49,750 bases of DNA from positions 1-49,750 of the forward strand of contig JAPOQZ010000207.1 of assembly GCA_026710435.1 (NCBI GenBank), given 5' to 3'. This document shows, piece after piece, positions 1-9,272 of this stretch. How positions within the stretch are numbered: the stretch's first letter is position 1; each line of letters opens with the position of its first letter. The stretch is from a bacterium. Its GTDB lineage: Bacteria > Actinomycetota > Acidimicrobiia > Spongiisociales > Spongiisociaceae. The notes beneath the pieces were generated by a model. The model saw only the letters and a list, made by a program, of their open reading frames with translations. It had not been told where the DNA came from and ran no database searches. A program made the position numbers and the translations under genes.

Positions 1-164
1 CCGGCCCGCACAGGGGATAGAAGGTCGCGTCCGTGACCCTCGGAGGTGGCGGCGGGGGTGGGATCCCAAGGAAAGAGGCACCTTCCGGTGATTTTCGCGT
101 TCTCGGGGTTCGGTGGCGTGGAGGTGTAGCCCGCTCCTATGTGACGAACTTCCGACTCGGGACA
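1..164 (-). repeat. Family L interspersed element, copy L1 (cut by window edge)
   Basis: Read on the minus strand, this stretch starts with GTGTCCCGAGTC at 164 and continues into a sequence that matches 39910-40080 closely over its whole length. Shared blocks include the G-rich run with a BamHI-like GGATCC and the segment reading TCACGGACGCGACC. It abuts family A copy A1 at the tetranucleotide CTAG (165-168). It has no coding potential. The other half of the element lies outside the window. Confidence 0.8.
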
Positions 165-271
165 CTAGGAGGGTGCTAAGCAATCCACCAGCGGCCTGCC
201 AACCGCCGGCATTATTCCTGGGCCGGCGGGCGGCAGGCCCGAGCAATCGTCATTGTTCAGCACCCTCCTAG
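165..271 (-). repeat. Family A palindromic element, copy A1 (107 bp, full length)
   Basis: Both ends are CTAGGAGGGTGCT as inverted repeats, and the element is exactly 107 bp, as are A2 and A5. The reverse complement differs from A2 at about four positions. The centre forms a second strong hairpin: GGCCTGCC and CCGCCGGC pair with GCCGGCGG and GGCAGGCC around an 11-nt loop. The right-hand CTAG contains the TAG stop codon of the fumarase gene (268-270), so the element sits exactly at the gene's 3' end. It is non-coding. It is probably a miniature inverted-repeat transposable element and may also work as a terminator. Confidence 0.85.
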
Positions 272-1659
272 AGGACTCCCCCTTCGGTCATTTGCTTGAT
301 ATCGAGGACATCGTCCAGTTCCTCCTCGTCCAGGAGGCCCTTTTCCAGGACAACCTCGCGGATGGTGCGTCCGGAGGCGAACGCCTCCTTGGCCACTGCA
401 GCGCCCTTGTCGTAGCCGATCCGGGGATTTAGGGCGGTGACCACTATGAGGTTCTGCTCGACCAGCCGGCGAGCCCGCTCCGTGTTCGACTCGATTCCCT
501 CAACGCAACGACTCCTGAAGGTTGAGGCGGCGTTCGTCAGCAACTCTATGCCTTCAAGAAGGTTGTGGGCCATCATCGGCATCATCACGTTGAGTTCGAG
601 GTTTCCGTTCGCTCCGCCCCAGGTGATGGCCGTATCGTTGCCCACCACGTGAGAGGCGACCTGCATCACCATCTCCGGGATCACCGGGTTCACCTTGCCG
701 GGCATGATCGAGGAACCCGGCTGGAGGGAAGGAAGTTTGATCTCGGCGAGCCCGGTCCGCGGACCTGACGACAGCCATCTCAGGTCGTTGGCGATCTTGA
801 AGAGCGACACCGCCACCGTCTTCAGTGCGCCCGAGGCCATGACCACCGCGTCCTTCGCCGCCTGCGCCTCGAAGTGGTTGCCGGCCTCGCGGAACGGATG
901 ACCGCTCCTCTCGGCGATCAACCGGATGACCGACGACGCGAATCCGGACGGGGCATTGATACCCGTTCCTACCGCCGTTCCCCCCAACGCCAACTCGTCG
1001 AGGTCTGGAAGCACAGCGCTGAGCCTCTCAACACCTCTCCGGACCTGTACGGCGTATCCCGAGAACTCCTGTCCCAATGTCACGGGCGTAGCGTCCATCA
1101 GGTGGGTCCGGCCCGACTTGACCACATCTGCGAACGCCCTCGCCTTGGCCTCCAATGATGCCGCCAACCGATCGAGGGCCGGAACCAGGCCCTCGCGAAC
1201 GTCGGCCGCTGCTGCAACGTGGATGGCCGTCGGTATGACGTCGTTCGACGACTGGCCGTAGTTCACGTGGTCGTTGGGATGGACCAGCCGATCGCCTATC
1301 TGCCCGCCGAGTAGTTGAGTGGCCCGGGCGGCGATGACCTCGTTGGCGTTGGTGTTGGTGGAAGTACCCGAGCCGGTCTGGAAGATGTCGAGCACGAACT
1401 GGTCGTCGAGAACACCCTCCATCACCTCGTCGGCCGCCGCGGATATTGCGGAGGAGATCTCTGAGGGCACGTAGCCGGCAGCACCTGCGGCTCTCGCCGC
1501 CGAACCCTTGATGAGACCTAATGACCAGATGAAACGGCGGCTGAACCTTAGGTTCGAGATCGGAAAGTTCTCCACCGCCCTCTGGGTTGATGCTCCGTAC
1601 AGTGCGCCGGCCGGAACGCGCACGTCCCCCATCGAGTCCTTCTCTATCCGGTGTCCCAC
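268..1659 (-). CDS. fumC: Class II fumarate hydratase
   Basis: Interconverts fumarate and L-malate in the TCA cycle; cytosolic homotetramer. The family signature [11 protein letters not shown] is present around residue 310, and the following [15 protein letters not shown] block resembles actinobacterial fumarases. The Gly in the signature argues against aspartase, which has MPAKVNP. The other conserved blocks are [14 protein letters not shown] (about 95-110), NYGQSSND (about 133) and [17 protein letters not shown] (about 183). At 463 aa the length is normal. The start is GTG, preceded eight bases earlier by AAGGAGG. The stop TAG is embedded in the CTAG end of element A1, so the gene reads straight up to the repeat without losing residues. 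No operon partner is evident; the next gene on this strand ends about 180 bp upstream of its start. Confidence 0.95.
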   Translation of the reverse strand: MGHRIEKDSMGDVRVPAGALYGASTQRAVENFPISNLRFSRRFIWSLGLIKGSAARAAGAAGYVPSEISSAISAAADEVMEGVLDDQFVLDIFQTGSGTSTNTNANEVIAARATQLLGGQIGDRLVHPNDHVNYGQSSNDVIPTAIHVAAAADVREGLVPALDRLAASLEAKARAFADVVKSGRTHLMDATPVTLGQEFSGYAVQVRRGVERLSAVLPDLDELALGGTAVGTGINAPSGFASSVIRLIAERSGHPFREAGNHFEAQAAKDAVVMASGALKTVAVSLFKIANDLRWLSSGPRTGLAEIKLPSLQPGSSIMPGKVNPVIPEMVMQVASHVVGNDTAITWGGANGNLELNVMMPMMAHNLLEGIELLTNAASTFRSRCVEGIESNTERARRLVEQNLIVVTALNPRIGYDKGAAVAKEAFASGRTIREVVLEKGLLDEEELDDVLDIKQMTEGGVL

Positions 1660-1838
1660 TCGTATCCTCCTTGACCGTCGATGCGGTCCCCTCTCAAGGA
1701 TCGACGAGTCTACCGGCGCTCTCCGCCATGCAGTGATCCCCGGCGCCCGGGCTGCCCGCGGGAGGACGAGGCATCGTTGAAGTGCCCGAATTCAACTTGG
1801 TGCACAGTTGGAGGAAATCGTGATTCGCGGGAATCCCG

Positions 1839-3047
1839 TCACTGGAGATCGGTCACCCGAACGACCTGGTCGGCAATGCGTGCCCCTATGGCCAGCGCCG
1901 AAGTAGCCGCCGGCGACGGAGCGTTGAGAACATGGACCGATCGCCTGCCGGACTGGATTAGGAAGTCGTCGTATAGCCTGCCGTCGCGTGTTAGGGCGAG
2001 GGCTCGAACCCCCGGCCTTCCCGGGCGGAGATCACCGGGATCGAGGCCGGGCACCAGCTCCCTGGCGGAGCGCGTGAAACGGCGCGTACTCAGGGAACGT
2101 ATGATCTCGGTGGCGCCGAACCGCCAATGCCTGAATGCGAACCTGAGGAATCCGGGATAGGTGAGTGACTGGAAGAGTTCCCGGGGCCGCACTGTCGACC
2201 ACCGGTATCCCTCACGTGCCAGAGTCGGTACGGCACTGGGACCGGCTCGGACCAATCCATCGACCCCCCGGGTTAGATGGACGCCCAGGAATGGGAACCT
2301 CGGGTCCGGAACGGGATAGATCGACGACCGGACCATCTCCCTGGAAGCGCCCACGACGTCGTAGTACTCGCCCCGGAAGGACACAATACGGACCTCTGGG
2401 TCGATGCCGGCCATCCTTGCCAGATGATCGCTGAACAGCCCGCCACAATTGACGATCGCACCCGCCGTTACGGACCGATCGGGTCCTTCTACCGTAACGT
2501 GCGACCTGCCAACGTCTATGTCCCGAACCTGGAACGAGGTCAGGACTTCGGTGTCTCGCTCCCTGAGGACACGCGCGATGGCGCGGCACACCGAAGCAAA
2601 GTCCACAGCTCCTGTCTCCGGTACGTGCAGAGCCGCGATTCCTGCGGCATGGGGCTCGATCTCCCGTAGCTGCTCAGGCCCTATGCGTCGCAGCCCGCGA
2701 AGCCCGTTCGCTCGCCCCCGCCGCTCGATCTCGGCAAGCGCCGGGAGTTGTCTCTCGCTGGTGGCTACAACGACCTTTCCCTTTTGGTTGTACTCGACTC
2801 CCTGCTCGTCGCAGAACCGGACCAAGCGCGCGATCCCCTCCCTGCACAGGACCGCTCTCAGAGAACCCGGACGGTAATAGAGACCGGAGTGGATGACGCC
2901 GCTGTTCCGTCCCGATTGATGGGCAGCAAGGTGAGGTTCCTTCTCGAGAACGGCAAGTCTCCGACCGGGTGCTCGCTCGGCCAGCTCAATCGCCGTTGCG
3001 AGGCCGACGATCCCCCCACCGATGATCGCCACGTCGAATTCGGTCAC
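1839..3047 (-). CDS. lhgO: L-2-hydroxyglutarate oxidase (FAD-dependent, LhgO family)
   Basis: Oxidises L-2-hydroxyglutarate to 2-oxoglutarate, a metabolite-repair step. The N-terminus is a DAO-type FAD Rossmann fold ([23 protein letters not shown]), followed by the family-typical segment [20 protein letters not shown]. The C-terminus has [19 protein letters not shown] and a final block [14 protein letters not shown] that closes the FAD site. I chose GTG at 3047 (protein starts [12 protein letters not shown], about 402 aa) because it puts the dinucleotide fold at the N-terminus as in the family. An upstream in-frame ATG near 3101 would add about 18 residues. It is divergent from the response regulator gene, with about 200 bp between the two starts. 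Confidence 0.88.
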   Translation of the reverse strand: MTEFDVAIIGGGIVGLATAIELAERAPGRRLAVLEKEPHLAAHQSGRNSGVIHSGLYYRPGSLRAVLCREGIARLVRFCDEQGVEYNQKGKVVVATSERQLPALAEIERRGRANGLRGLRRIGPEQLREIEPHAAGIAALHVPETGAVDFASVCRAIARVLRERDTEVLTSFQVRDIDVGRSHVTVEGPDRSVTAGAIVNCGGLFSDHLARMAGIDPEVRIVSFRGEYYDVVGASREMVRSSIYPVPDPRFPFLGVHLTRGVDGLVRAGPSAVPTLAREGYRWSTVRPRELFQSLTYPGFLRFAFRHWRFGATEIIRSLSTRRFTRSARELVPGLDPGDLRPGRPGVRALALTRDGRLYDDFLIQSGRRSVHVLNAPSPAATSALAIGARIADQVVRVTDLQ

Positions 3048-3249
3048 CAAGGCCTCAACCGCCTCGCCTCCGCAAGAGCTGACAGTAGACGACACCATAC
3101 CCTCGCCAACTCGTTCTGCCGAGCGGCCGGCCCGTCGCGAGCACGCCCGGACTCTGGTGTCCACAGCGATACACCTCGCGGGCCCGGACGCCGTTCGCCG
3201 GCAAATGAATCCAATTACGGTAGCGTGGCAGACTCATGCGGAGAACGTC

Positions 3250-3933
3250 GTGACCATCGCCAGCCTTCTCCTCGTAGAGGACGACCAGGCCGTCCGGGAA
3301 TCGATGAGCCGTGCTCTTCAACTGGAGGGCTTTGAGGTCTCATCGGCGAGCGATGGTCTGGAAGCTCTCGAAGCGATAGCAGCGGCCACACCGGAGGTCA
3401 TCATCCTTGATGTGATGATGCCCCGCATGGACGGTCTGGAAGTGGCCAGGAGGATCCGGGCAAGAGGATACAACACGCCCATTCTCATGCTGACCGCCCG
3501 TCATGAGGTTTCCAGCCGGGTCGCCGGACTCGACGCCGGAGCGGACGACTACCTTGTGAAACCCTTCGCTCTCGACGAGATGCTGGCCCGGATCCGCTCC
3601 CTGCTTCGGAGGAGTTCCCTGGCACCACAGAACCAGCGCCTCCGTCTCGCCGATCTGTCACTGGAACCGAAGGGCAGGAGGGTCTTCCGGGGCAATCGGG
3701 AGGTGGAGCTCACCAAGACCGAATTCGACCTGCTGGAACTCCTGCTGTTCAACGCCAGAGTCGTACTTCCCCGGAACGTGATCATGGACCGCATCTGGGG
3801 CTACGACTTCGAGACCAGTTCCAACCCGCTCGAGGTGTACATCGGTTACCTGCGCCGCAAGATGGAAGCGGACGGAGAACCGAGGCTCATCCAGACCGTG
3901 AGAGGCGTGGGGTACGTGGCGAGGGAACCGTGA
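3250..3933 (+). CDS. OmpR/PhoB-family response regulator (MprA-like)
   Basis: DNA-binding response regulator of 227 aa. The receiver domain (about 5-115) has the acidic pair in [12 protein letters not shown], the phospho-acceptor Asp in [13 protein letters not shown], the Thr of MLTARHE and the Lys of [10 protein letters not shown]. The winged-helix C-terminal domain (about 130-225) shows [14 protein letters not shown] and the recognition region [12 protein letters not shown], ending [12 protein letters not shown]. The start is the GTG at 3250 ([12 protein letters not shown]), because GGAG lies about six bases upstream and the receiver fold begins at once; longer upstream reading adds only non-conserved sequence. 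It overlaps the kinase gene by four bases (GTGA), so the two are translationally coupled. A candidate tandem target site lies upstream of the secreted-protein gene at about 6414-6430. Confidence 0.93.
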   Translation: MTIASLLLVEDDQAVRESMSRALQLEGFEVSSASDGLEALEAIAAATPEVIILDVMMPRMDGLEVARRIRARGYNTPILMLTARHEVSSRVAGLDAGADDYLVKPFALDEMLARIRSLLRRSSLAPQNQRLRLADLSLEPKGRRVFRGNREVELTKTEFDLLELLLFNARVVLPRNVIMDRIWGYDFETSSNPLEVYIGYLRRKMEADGEPRLIQTVRGVGYVAREP

Positions 3934-5300
3934 GCCTCCGCTGGCGGTGGGCCCTGGGACTCGCGGTGGTGGCAGCCGTAGCCATAGGCCTTATCACCAT
4001 CGCCGCTGTCGTATCGGCCGACCGGCAACTGCGGGGAGCGGTGGACGAGGACTTACGTCACCGTGCCACCCAGCTGGCGCGCCGGAGCGGAACCCTGGAT
4101 AACACCAACCGGTTCGAGCGAGGACGCATCCTGCGAGGGATCGTGGACTTCGACGCAGTGGTCCAGGCCTTCGACAGCAGCGGGGCCGTGCTGCTGCGCA
4201 TCGGACCGGAGGGGGTGGCACCTCCGGTCGAACCGGTCGACCTCGAAGTCCTGAACCGCAATGGACATCGGCTGATCCGGGGAGTTGAGGTAGGTGGAAC
4301 TCCCTACCGGATGATCACGGCGCCGATCGAGCTACGACTACGAGACGGTGGTTCTCCGCTCGGCTTCCAGATCGCCATCGACCACTCCCGAGTGGAAGCC
4401 AATCTGGCGGCACTCACCCGCCAACTCGTACTCATCGGAGCTATCGGGGTCATGCTCGTCGGATTCACCGGCTGGGTCCTCGCTTCGCGAGCCGTCCAGC
4501 CGATCACCGACCTCACCGACACAGCGGAGCGAATCGCCTCGACCGAGCGACTCGATGCCGCAGGACAGTTGGACATATCGGCTCCGGCCGAGATCGGCCG
4601 CCTGGCCGGGGCGTTCTCCTCGATGCTCGCCGCGCTATCAACCTCAAGGCAGGAACAGCAGCGGCTGGTGTCCGATGCGGGTCACGAGTTCCGCACCCCG
4701 ATAACCGCCCTCACGACCAACCTGGAACTCCTTCGCCGCCAACGAGACCGTATCTCGGGGGAGCAGCGGGATGAACTGATCGATGCCGCCCTCGCCGAGT
4801 CCAACCAACTCGCCGATCTGGCCGCAGAACTCGTGGATCTAGCCTCGGATGTTCACCAGGCCGGCGAACCGACGACCGCGATTGATCTCGAATCCCTTGC
4901 CTACGGGGTCGCCGACCGCTTCCGCCACATCGGCTGGATGACCATAGAAGTGTCCGGCGTGGGCACGACGGTGACGGGTCGGCGGTTGCAACTGGAACGA
5001 GCCCTCGGCAACTTGGTCGACAATGCAACGAAGTGGGCTCGAAGCACGGTCGAGATCGTGTTGCAGGGCAGCACGGTCAGCGTGCGTGACGATGGTCCCG
5101 GTGTTCCGGAGGAAGATCTATCCAATATCTTCCGGCGTTTCTACCGTTCTGACGAGGCCCGGACCACTCCGGGATCGGGCCTGGGACTCGCCATCGTGGA
5201 GCACCTGGTGAGAGCACATGGTGGCACGGTCTTCGCCCGCAATCTGGCAGGCGGAGGCGCTGAGATCGGATTCAGCCTTCCTCAAGACCTGCACTCTTAG
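3930..5300 (+). CDS. Membrane sensor histidine kinase (MprB-like)
   Basis: Partner of the preceding response regulator. The layout of the 456 residues is: transmembrane helix 1 (about 7-29), an extracytoplasmic sensor region of about 135 residues, transmembrane helix 2 (about 165-188), a HAMP linker, then HisKA with the phospho-acceptor His in [14 protein letters not shown]. The HATPase domain follows, with the N box [12 protein letters not shown], the G1 box [13 protein letters not shown], the F box [10 protein letters not shown] and the G2 box [12 protein letters not shown]. It starts at GTG, overlapping the regulator's TGA. The sensor domain gives no clear ligand. All catalytic boxes look intact. 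Confidence 0.93.
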   Translation: MSLRWRWALGLAVVAAVAIGLITIAAVVSADRQLRGAVDEDLRHRATQLARRSGTLDNTNRFERGRILRGIVDFDAVVQAFDSSGAVLLRIGPEGVAPPVEPVDLEVLNRNGHRLIRGVEVGGTPYRMITAPIELRLRDGGSPLGFQIAIDHSRVEANLAALTRQLVLIGAIGVMLVGFTGWVLASRAVQPITDLTDTAERIASTERLDAAGQLDISAPAEIGRLAGAFSSMLAALSTSRQEQQRLVSDAGHEFRTPITALTTNLELLRRQRDRISGEQRDELIDAALAESNQLADLAAELVDLASDVHQAGEPTTAIDLESLAYGVADRFRHIGWMTIEVSGVGTTVTGRRLQLERALGNLVDNATKWARSTVEIVLQGSTVSVRDDGPGVPEEDLSNIFRRFYRSDEARTTPGSGLGLAIVEHLVRAHGGTVFARNLAGGGAEIGFSLPQDLHS

Positions 5301-5372
5301 TCCGACGAGGACCCAGCTCGAGACACGGAGAGGGTCCGCAACGCGCCGAGGGCTTCACCGGCAGACGCACAT

Positions 5373-5407
5373 GGCCCCAGCAATCGTCCGTGTTGAGCAC
5401 CTTCTCG
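5373..5407 (+). repeat. Degenerate remnant of a family A element end
   Basis: This matches the last about 35 bases of A1 and A5 (AGCAATCGTC followed by GTTGAGCACCTTCTC, against GTTCAGCACCCTCCTAG in the intact copies) with several substitutions and one lost base. It immediately precedes the GTGTCCCGA end of copy L2, the same order as A5-L4 and, on the other strand, A1-L1. The other end of this A copy is not recognisable. Confidence 0.55.
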
Positions 5408-5749
5408 TGTCCCGAATCTCTGTTTCGGTCACGTTTGGAGTAGCGGTGTTATGACAGGAGGGAAGTTCTCTCATAGGTCCGTCGCATACTGGTACGTAAC
5501 CGCAAAGCACCAAGCGGTCCGTTTTCGGTACCGACCTGGCCGGGCTGGGATCAAGCCGACCTTACGACCCCGGTAGGGGATGACGGGACGCGTTTCGGCG
5601 CCGAGCAGGCGGCGGCCGGGGGTGTGGGAACCCGCCGGAGGCGACCGGGCCGGCGGCTTCTCCGTTCTCGGGACCGCATGCCGGTGGTCCGGTAGTGGTC
5701 AAGGAGCCAAACGGCGAATCTGCAAGTGATGACACCAGAGTCTCGGCAC
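5406..5749 (+). repeat. Family L interspersed element, copy L2 (diverged, nearly full length)
   Basis: The left part (GTGTCCCGAATC, later GTAACCGCAAAGC and TTTCGGTACCGACC) matches the start of L4 at 49590. The right part, from the AGGGGAT near 5575 through the G-rich run and TTCTCGG to about 5749, matches L1 read in its given orientation. It therefore contains both halves, ending in a weak inverted repeat (GTCTCGGCAC). At about 344 bp it agrees in size with L3. It holds no convincing reading frame and fills most of the gap between the kinase gene and the next gene. Confidence 0.6.
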
Positions 5750-5769
5750 CTTCGTAGACGGAACGCGGC

Positions 5770-5806
5770 AACGGGTCCCGGCCGGGAGGAGAAACCGGGA
5801 CCCGTT
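5770..5806 (-). terminator. Strong hairpin downstream of the secreted-protein gene
   Basis: AACGGGTCCCGG (5770-5781) pairs perfectly over 12 bp with CCGGGACCCGTT (5795-5806) around a 13-nt loop. It lies 27 bases beyond the stop codon of the minus-strand gene that ends at 5833. There is no long U tract, as is common in high-GC genomes. It could also end transcripts coming from the kinase gene on the other strand. Confidence 0.65.
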
Positions 5807-5832
5807 ACGAAGTGAACTGTTGCGGTCGGGGC

Positions 5833-6354
5833 TCAGCCGGAGGAGCCTTCCGTCTTGTCCTGGAAACCCTTGCTGCCGCGCGATCCGTGGTCCCAGTGGC
5901 CGCCGTGCCCTCCGCGATGCCACGGGCCGGTTCGTCCCATGTGACCGTGACGGGGTCTCGCGAGCTCCCTCAGTTCTTCCTTAGTGATCTCACCATCAGC
6001 GAGAGCATCCGCCAGCGGGCCCTCCGGGTCCGTGATCCGGTCCGCGAAGGGAAGCTCGGCTATCTCCTCCGATGTCAGGACACCGTCCTCCCAGAATGAA
6101 CCAAGCCGAGCCCGCGCCTCACGCATAGCTGCGAGCGCCTCGGTCTTCGCCTCCTCGACGGCAGCGACGATGGTGTCAGACTGATGCTCGGTGATGGTTC
6201 CGTCTTCCACCAGCTCCCCGAGAACCTCGTCCAGGACTGCGACCCTGCCGGTCGGTCCGCCTTGGTCGGTTCCTCGGTGCCCGGTGTTCGCCAGGGCGAC
6301 ACTGCCGGCTACCAGCACTAATAGAGCGGCCAGCGGGATGACAATCTTGCGCAC
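5833..6354 (-). CDS. Secreted or anchored His-rich protein with acidic helix-turn repeats
   Basis: No family is recognised. The protein is about 173 aa from the GTG at 6354, chosen because GGAGGAG lies just upstream and a signal sequence starts at once (basic VRK, hydrophobic IVIPLAALLVLVAGSVALA). The mature part repeats a short module with a turn rich in Asp/Glu/Thr: EDGTITEHQSD, EDGVLTSEEIAEL and ADGEITKEELREL. The last recalls an EF-hand-like loop plus helix. The C-terminus is rich in His and Gly (HGHMGRTGPWHRGGHGGH), a likely metal-binding tail. It may be an envelope-stress or metal-responsive protein. Its place beside an MprAB-like pair and the tandem repeat in its upstream region suggest control by that pair, which is inference. 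Confidence 0.6.
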   Translation of the reverse strand: MRKIVIPLAALLVLVAGSVALANTGHRGTDQGGPTGRVAVLDEVLGELVEDGTITEHQSDTIVAAVEEAKTEALAAMREARARLGSFWEDGVLTSEEIAELPFADRITDPEGPLADALADGEITKEELRELARPRHGHMGRTGPWHRGGHGGHWDHGSRGSKGFQDKTEGSSG

Positions 6355-6413
6355 AACTCCTCCTTCGGATGCGGTGGCGTAAGCCCCATGGTGCAATCCC
6401 AACCTGTGGGCCT

Positions 6414-6430
6414 CCTGAGAACAACCTGAG
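6414..6430 (-). promoter_or_regulatory. Tandem direct repeat, candidate response-regulator site
   Basis: On the minus strand this reads CTCAGG-N5-CTCAGG, an exact 6-bp direct repeat with an 11-bp period, 60-76 bases upstream of the GTG start at 6354. Tandem half-sites about one helical turn apart are the usual architecture for OmpR-family regulators. The regulator encoded at 3250-3933 is the obvious candidate. Confidence 0.4.
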
Positions 6431-6548
6431 GAATCGATGAGAACCGCAGGGGCGAGGCCCGCCGAACACTCGGACCGGGACTGGCACGTCTATTGCCCCG
6501 AGATGGGAATGGCGCTGCGGAGGGAGTGTCCGGGACCGGCCGCGCCGG

Positions 6549-6757
6549 CTAGCCCTGATTCTTCAGGTTTCCGGACACACCCACAGCGACATGCCAAATC
6601 AACCTCATCATCGCGACCGGGCCGGGTTCTACCCGACGGGTGAGGACGCGCCGACCCGGGTCGGGACCATTGCAACGGAGTAGTCCCTGATCAGATGCTC
6701 ACATCCCACGCCCCGATGGGTCCGGCACAGACCCCCGCAAGCAAAAGTCGGGGCTAG
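6549..6757 (+). repeat. Family D interspersed element, copy D1 (209 bp)
   Basis: It begins CTAGCCCTGATTCTTCA and ends AGTCGGGGCTAG, so the ends form an inverted repeat, CTAGCCC(C/T)GA. Copy D2 (40255-40465) shares the start, the GACACACCCAC block, the central GGGTGAGG/GGGTCAAGG region, the TCCGGCACA block and the end. The right-hand CTAG contains the TAG stop codon (6754-6756) of the minus-strand sufC. It is non-coding and probably a miniature transposable element. Confidence 0.75.
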
Positions 6758-7560
6758 AGGTCGAAGGGTGTGTCGGTGAATAGGTCGCTGACCTTCGGGA
6801 CCGGCCGGGACGGGGCAGGCACCGCCATCCCGAGGCGGGAACGAACCGCTGAGTACCCGCCGCTCTCCAGTTCGCCGGCCAACTCGGGGCCTCCCGAGTC
6901 CACGATGGCCCCGCCCATCATGACATGGATCCGGTCGGGTCTCACGAAGTTCAGGATCCGGCTGTAGTGGGTGATCATCAGCACCGCCACGTCATCGCTC
7001 CGCATCGCTGCGACCGCCTGCGCCACCTGCTTCACGGTGTCGATATCGAGACCAGAGTCGATCTCGTCCAGCACCATGACCCTGGGCTGAAGTACCGCCA
7101 TCTGGAATATCTCGGAGCGCTTCTTCTCGCCTCCTGAGAGACCTCCGTTGACCGCCCGGCCGAGGAAAGGTTCCATACCGAAGCGCCGGGCCTGTTCTCC
7201 GATCCTGGTAGCCACGCTCGCGGCCGGTACACCCAGTGACAGCGCTGCTTCCTCCACGAAGATCGACAGATCCAATCCGGGGATCTCCACCGGGTACTGG
7301 AAGCCCTGGAGGAGTCCGGCTCGGGCCCTTTCGTCGACGGCCAACTCTGCGATTGCCGCGCCGTCCACATGGATGGTCCCGGTGACCTGGTAGCCGGGCT
7401 TGCCCGCCATGGCATGGCACAGGGTGGACTTGCCGGAACCGTTGGGGCCCATGATGGCGTGCACCTCACCGAACGGCACCGTAAGGTCGACCCCCTTCAG
7501 AATCTCGAGAGTACCCACGGAAGCCCTGAGTCCTCCTACCTTCAGCGCGGTCCGCGTCAT
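6754..7560 (-). CDS. sufC: Fe-S cluster assembly ATPase SufC
   Basis: ABC-type ATPase of the SufBC2D scaffold that builds Fe-S clusters in the cytosol. Walker A is GPNGSGKST (about residue 35), the Q loop lies in LLQGFQYPVEIPG, the signature is LSGGEKKRSE, Walker B is VMVLDEIDSGLD, and the H-loop is ITHYSR. At 268 aa it is slightly longer than the usual 250, with a Pro-rich tail. The ATG at 7560 overlaps the Rieske gene's stop (ATGA), so it is translated in an operon sufD-Rieske-sufC. The TAG stop is the CTAG end of element D1. No cysteine desulfurase (sufS) or sufU follows, as is usual in actinobacteria; the sequence beyond is repeat. Confidence 0.95.
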   Translation of the reverse strand: MTRTALKVGGLRASVGTLEILKGVDLTVPFGEVHAIMGPNGSGKSTLCHAMAGKPGYQVTGTIHVDGAAIAELAVDERARAGLLQGFQYPVEIPGLDLSIFVEEAALSLGVPAASVATRIGEQARRFGMEPFLGRAVNGGLSGGEKKRSEIFQMAVLQPRVMVLDEIDSGLDIDTVKQVAQAVAAMRSDDVAVLMITHYSRILNFVRPDRIHVMMGGAIVDSGGPELAGELESGGYSAVRSRLGMAVPAPSRPVPKVSDLFTDTPFDL

Positions 7561-7883
7561 ACCTCCCCCAAGTCCGGCTCGAGCTGCACCATCACCTTGC
7601 CGTCTTCCTCCCGGATCTGGTAGCTGGGAACGGGTCTGGTGGCGGGTAGGGATCCCGGGCGGCCGGTCCTCACATCGAACTCCGAACCGTGGCGCGGGCA
7701 CTCCACGTCGTAGTCGAACAGTTCCCCTTCTGCCAGGGACGCCTCCTGATGGCTGCACCGATCGCCGATAACGTAGAGTTCTCCTTCGATGCGGAACACG
7801 GCCAGCCGGTGACCGGCTACATCCACCCGCAATCCACCCTCCGGGAAGCCGTCGGACGCTCCAACCTCCACCCACTCCATCAC
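7557..7883 (-). CDS. Rieske-type [2Fe-2S] ferredoxin of the SUF operon
   Basis: Small non-haem Rieske protein of about 107 aa. The two cluster-binding motifs are CSHQ (C-x-H, about residue 44) and CPRH (C-x-x-H, about residue 63), in the context of bacterial ferredoxin components of dioxygenases (GDRCSHQEASLAEGEL). It lies between sufD and sufC with overlapping stops and starts on both sides, which points to a role in Fe-S assembly or electron supply for it rather than aromatic oxidation. The start is the GTG at 7881-7883 or the next-codon ATG at 7878-7880; GAGGAGG lies upstream within sufD. Confidence 0.9.
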   Translation of the reverse strand: MMEWVEVGASDGFPEGGLRVDVAGHRLAVFRIEGELYVIGDRCSHQEASLAEGELFDYDVECPRHGSEFDVRTGRPGSLPATRPVPSYQIREEDGKVMVQLEPDLGEV

Positions 7884-9151
7884 GACCCGCTCCTCCTCTG
7901 AGCTGCCGCGAATTTGGAGGCAACGGCCAGCCGGGACGGCGCTGCCAGGCTAGGTATCGCCAGGTCGGAGATTATCTCATCGAAGAAACCGCGAACCAGC
8001 AGTCGTTCCGCGCGATCGCGAGCCAGGCCCCTGCTCATCAGGTAGTAGAGCTGTTCCCCGTCGAGTGGCCCGGAGGACGACCCATGGCCGCACTGGAGGT
8101 CATCGGTGAGGATTTCGAGGTTTGGGACCGAATGGACCTTGGCGCGGTCCGACAGGACCAGATTGCGATTGGTCTCGAAGGCTGACGTGCCCACGGCGGG
8201 GTTCTCGATGCGCATCAGACCGGTCCACACCGCCTGGGCCCGGTCGGCCACCGCTCCCTTGAGGAATATGTCGGACGTCGTGCGGGCACCACGGTGGGTT
8301 ACGTAGGTCCGGTAGTCGAGCACCTGGCGGCCATCCCCGAAGTAGATGCCGCCCATCTTGATCGATGATCCGAGTCCGGCGAGGTTGATGCCCAAGCGCT
8401 GGCGGGCGTAACGGCCACCCAAACCGATCTCATGGATCCGCAGCGTGGCGTCGCGGTCCGCCACGAAATTGTGGTGGGCCACCATCCGAGCGGCGTCCCC
8501 AAGATGCTGGACCACGGACACGGTGAGACGGGCGTTCTGTCCGGCGAGGACTTCCACGACGGGGCTGACCAGCACTCGGGCACCGGGAGCGGACCGGTAC
8601 AGCAACAGCACCGAGCCCTCCGAGCCGGGACCTCCCACCACCGTGATATGCGGGAACCCGACCGAGCCCTCGATAACCGACTGGACATCGACCAGTACCG
8701 GGGCAGGAACGGCTTGGCCGGCACGGAATAGGACGACCCCTCCAGGAGGCGCGAACGCTTGATTGGCGGCGGTGAAGATATCGATCCCAGCAGATCCTGC
8801 GGTCCGGTAGTGCGGAGCGATCATCCCCTCGTCGACATCGAGCAGCCCGCCGACGACGGGCTCATCTCCCTCGGCGGCCACCACAGTCCCGTCGACCAGC
8901 GTCAAGCGACCGCTGATACCGTCCAGCGAGTCTATGTACTCGTCACTTCCCAGTTCTGCGGATGGTTCTCCGGCAGGCCGGAAGTCGTCCAGCGCAAAGT
9001 CCAGATCCACGTACTTCCAGTCCTCGTCCTTCTCGCTGGGCATGGAAGACGACGACCAGACCTCAAGGCCACGGTGGCGCGATGCTGCGAGCCACGCGGG
9101 CAACGTGTGGTCGTGCTGCGCGATTTGAACGTAGGGTGATGATCCGGACAC
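7880..9151 (-). CDS. sufD: Fe-S cluster assembly scaffold SufD
   Basis: Scaffold partner of SufB. The C-terminal two-thirds is the SufBD beta-helix core: RHLGDAARMVAHHN-like segments, RTYVTHRGARTTSDIFLKGAVADRAQAVWTG in part, then TDDLQCGHGSSSGPLD, which holds the conserved Cys and His of SufD, and the terminal block QLYYLMSRGLARDRAERLLVRGFF. The N-terminal segment WKYVDLD is also typical of SufD. The protein is 423 aa. The start is GTG at 9149-9151 with GGAGGAG eight to ten bases upstream. It is the first gene of sufD-Rieske-sufC; in most actinobacteria sufB would precede it directly, but here sufB lies about 4.2 kb upstream. Confidence 0.93.
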   Translation of the reverse strand: MSGSSPYVQIAQHDHTLPAWLAASRHRGLEVWSSSSMPSEKDEDWKYVDLDFALDDFRPAGEPSAELGSDEYIDSLDGISGRLTLVDGTVVAAEGDEPVVGGLLDVDEGMIAPHYRTAGSAGIDIFTAANQAFAPPGGVVLFRAGQAVPAPVLVDVQSVIEGSVGFPHITVVGGPGSEGSVLLLYRSAPGARVLVSPVVEVLAGQNARLTVSVVQHLGDAARMVAHHNFVADRDATLRIHEIGLGGRYARQRLGINLAGLGSSIKMGGIYFGDGRQVLDYRTYVTHRGARTTSDIFLKGAVADRAQAVWTGLMRIENPAVGTSAFETNRNLVLSDRAKVHSVPNLEILTDDLQCGHGSSSGPLDGEQLYYLMSRGLARDRAERLLVRGFFDEIISDLAIPSLAAPSRLAVASKFAAAQRRSGS

Positions 9152-9272
9152 AGACCGGCTCCTCCACGGAACGGGAATCCGATGGTAGACGGGATGGCCA
9201 TGGTATCCGTACTACCACCGTTGTGCGAGACCGGATGTCACCGCGGTGTCGAACTGGCGTACGCCGGCGGTC

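Noticed and set aside
268..1659. Aspartate ammonia-lyase as an alternative for fumC
   Set aside because: The signature has Gly (MPGKVNP), and the following WGGANG block matches actinobacterial fumarases rather than aspartase.
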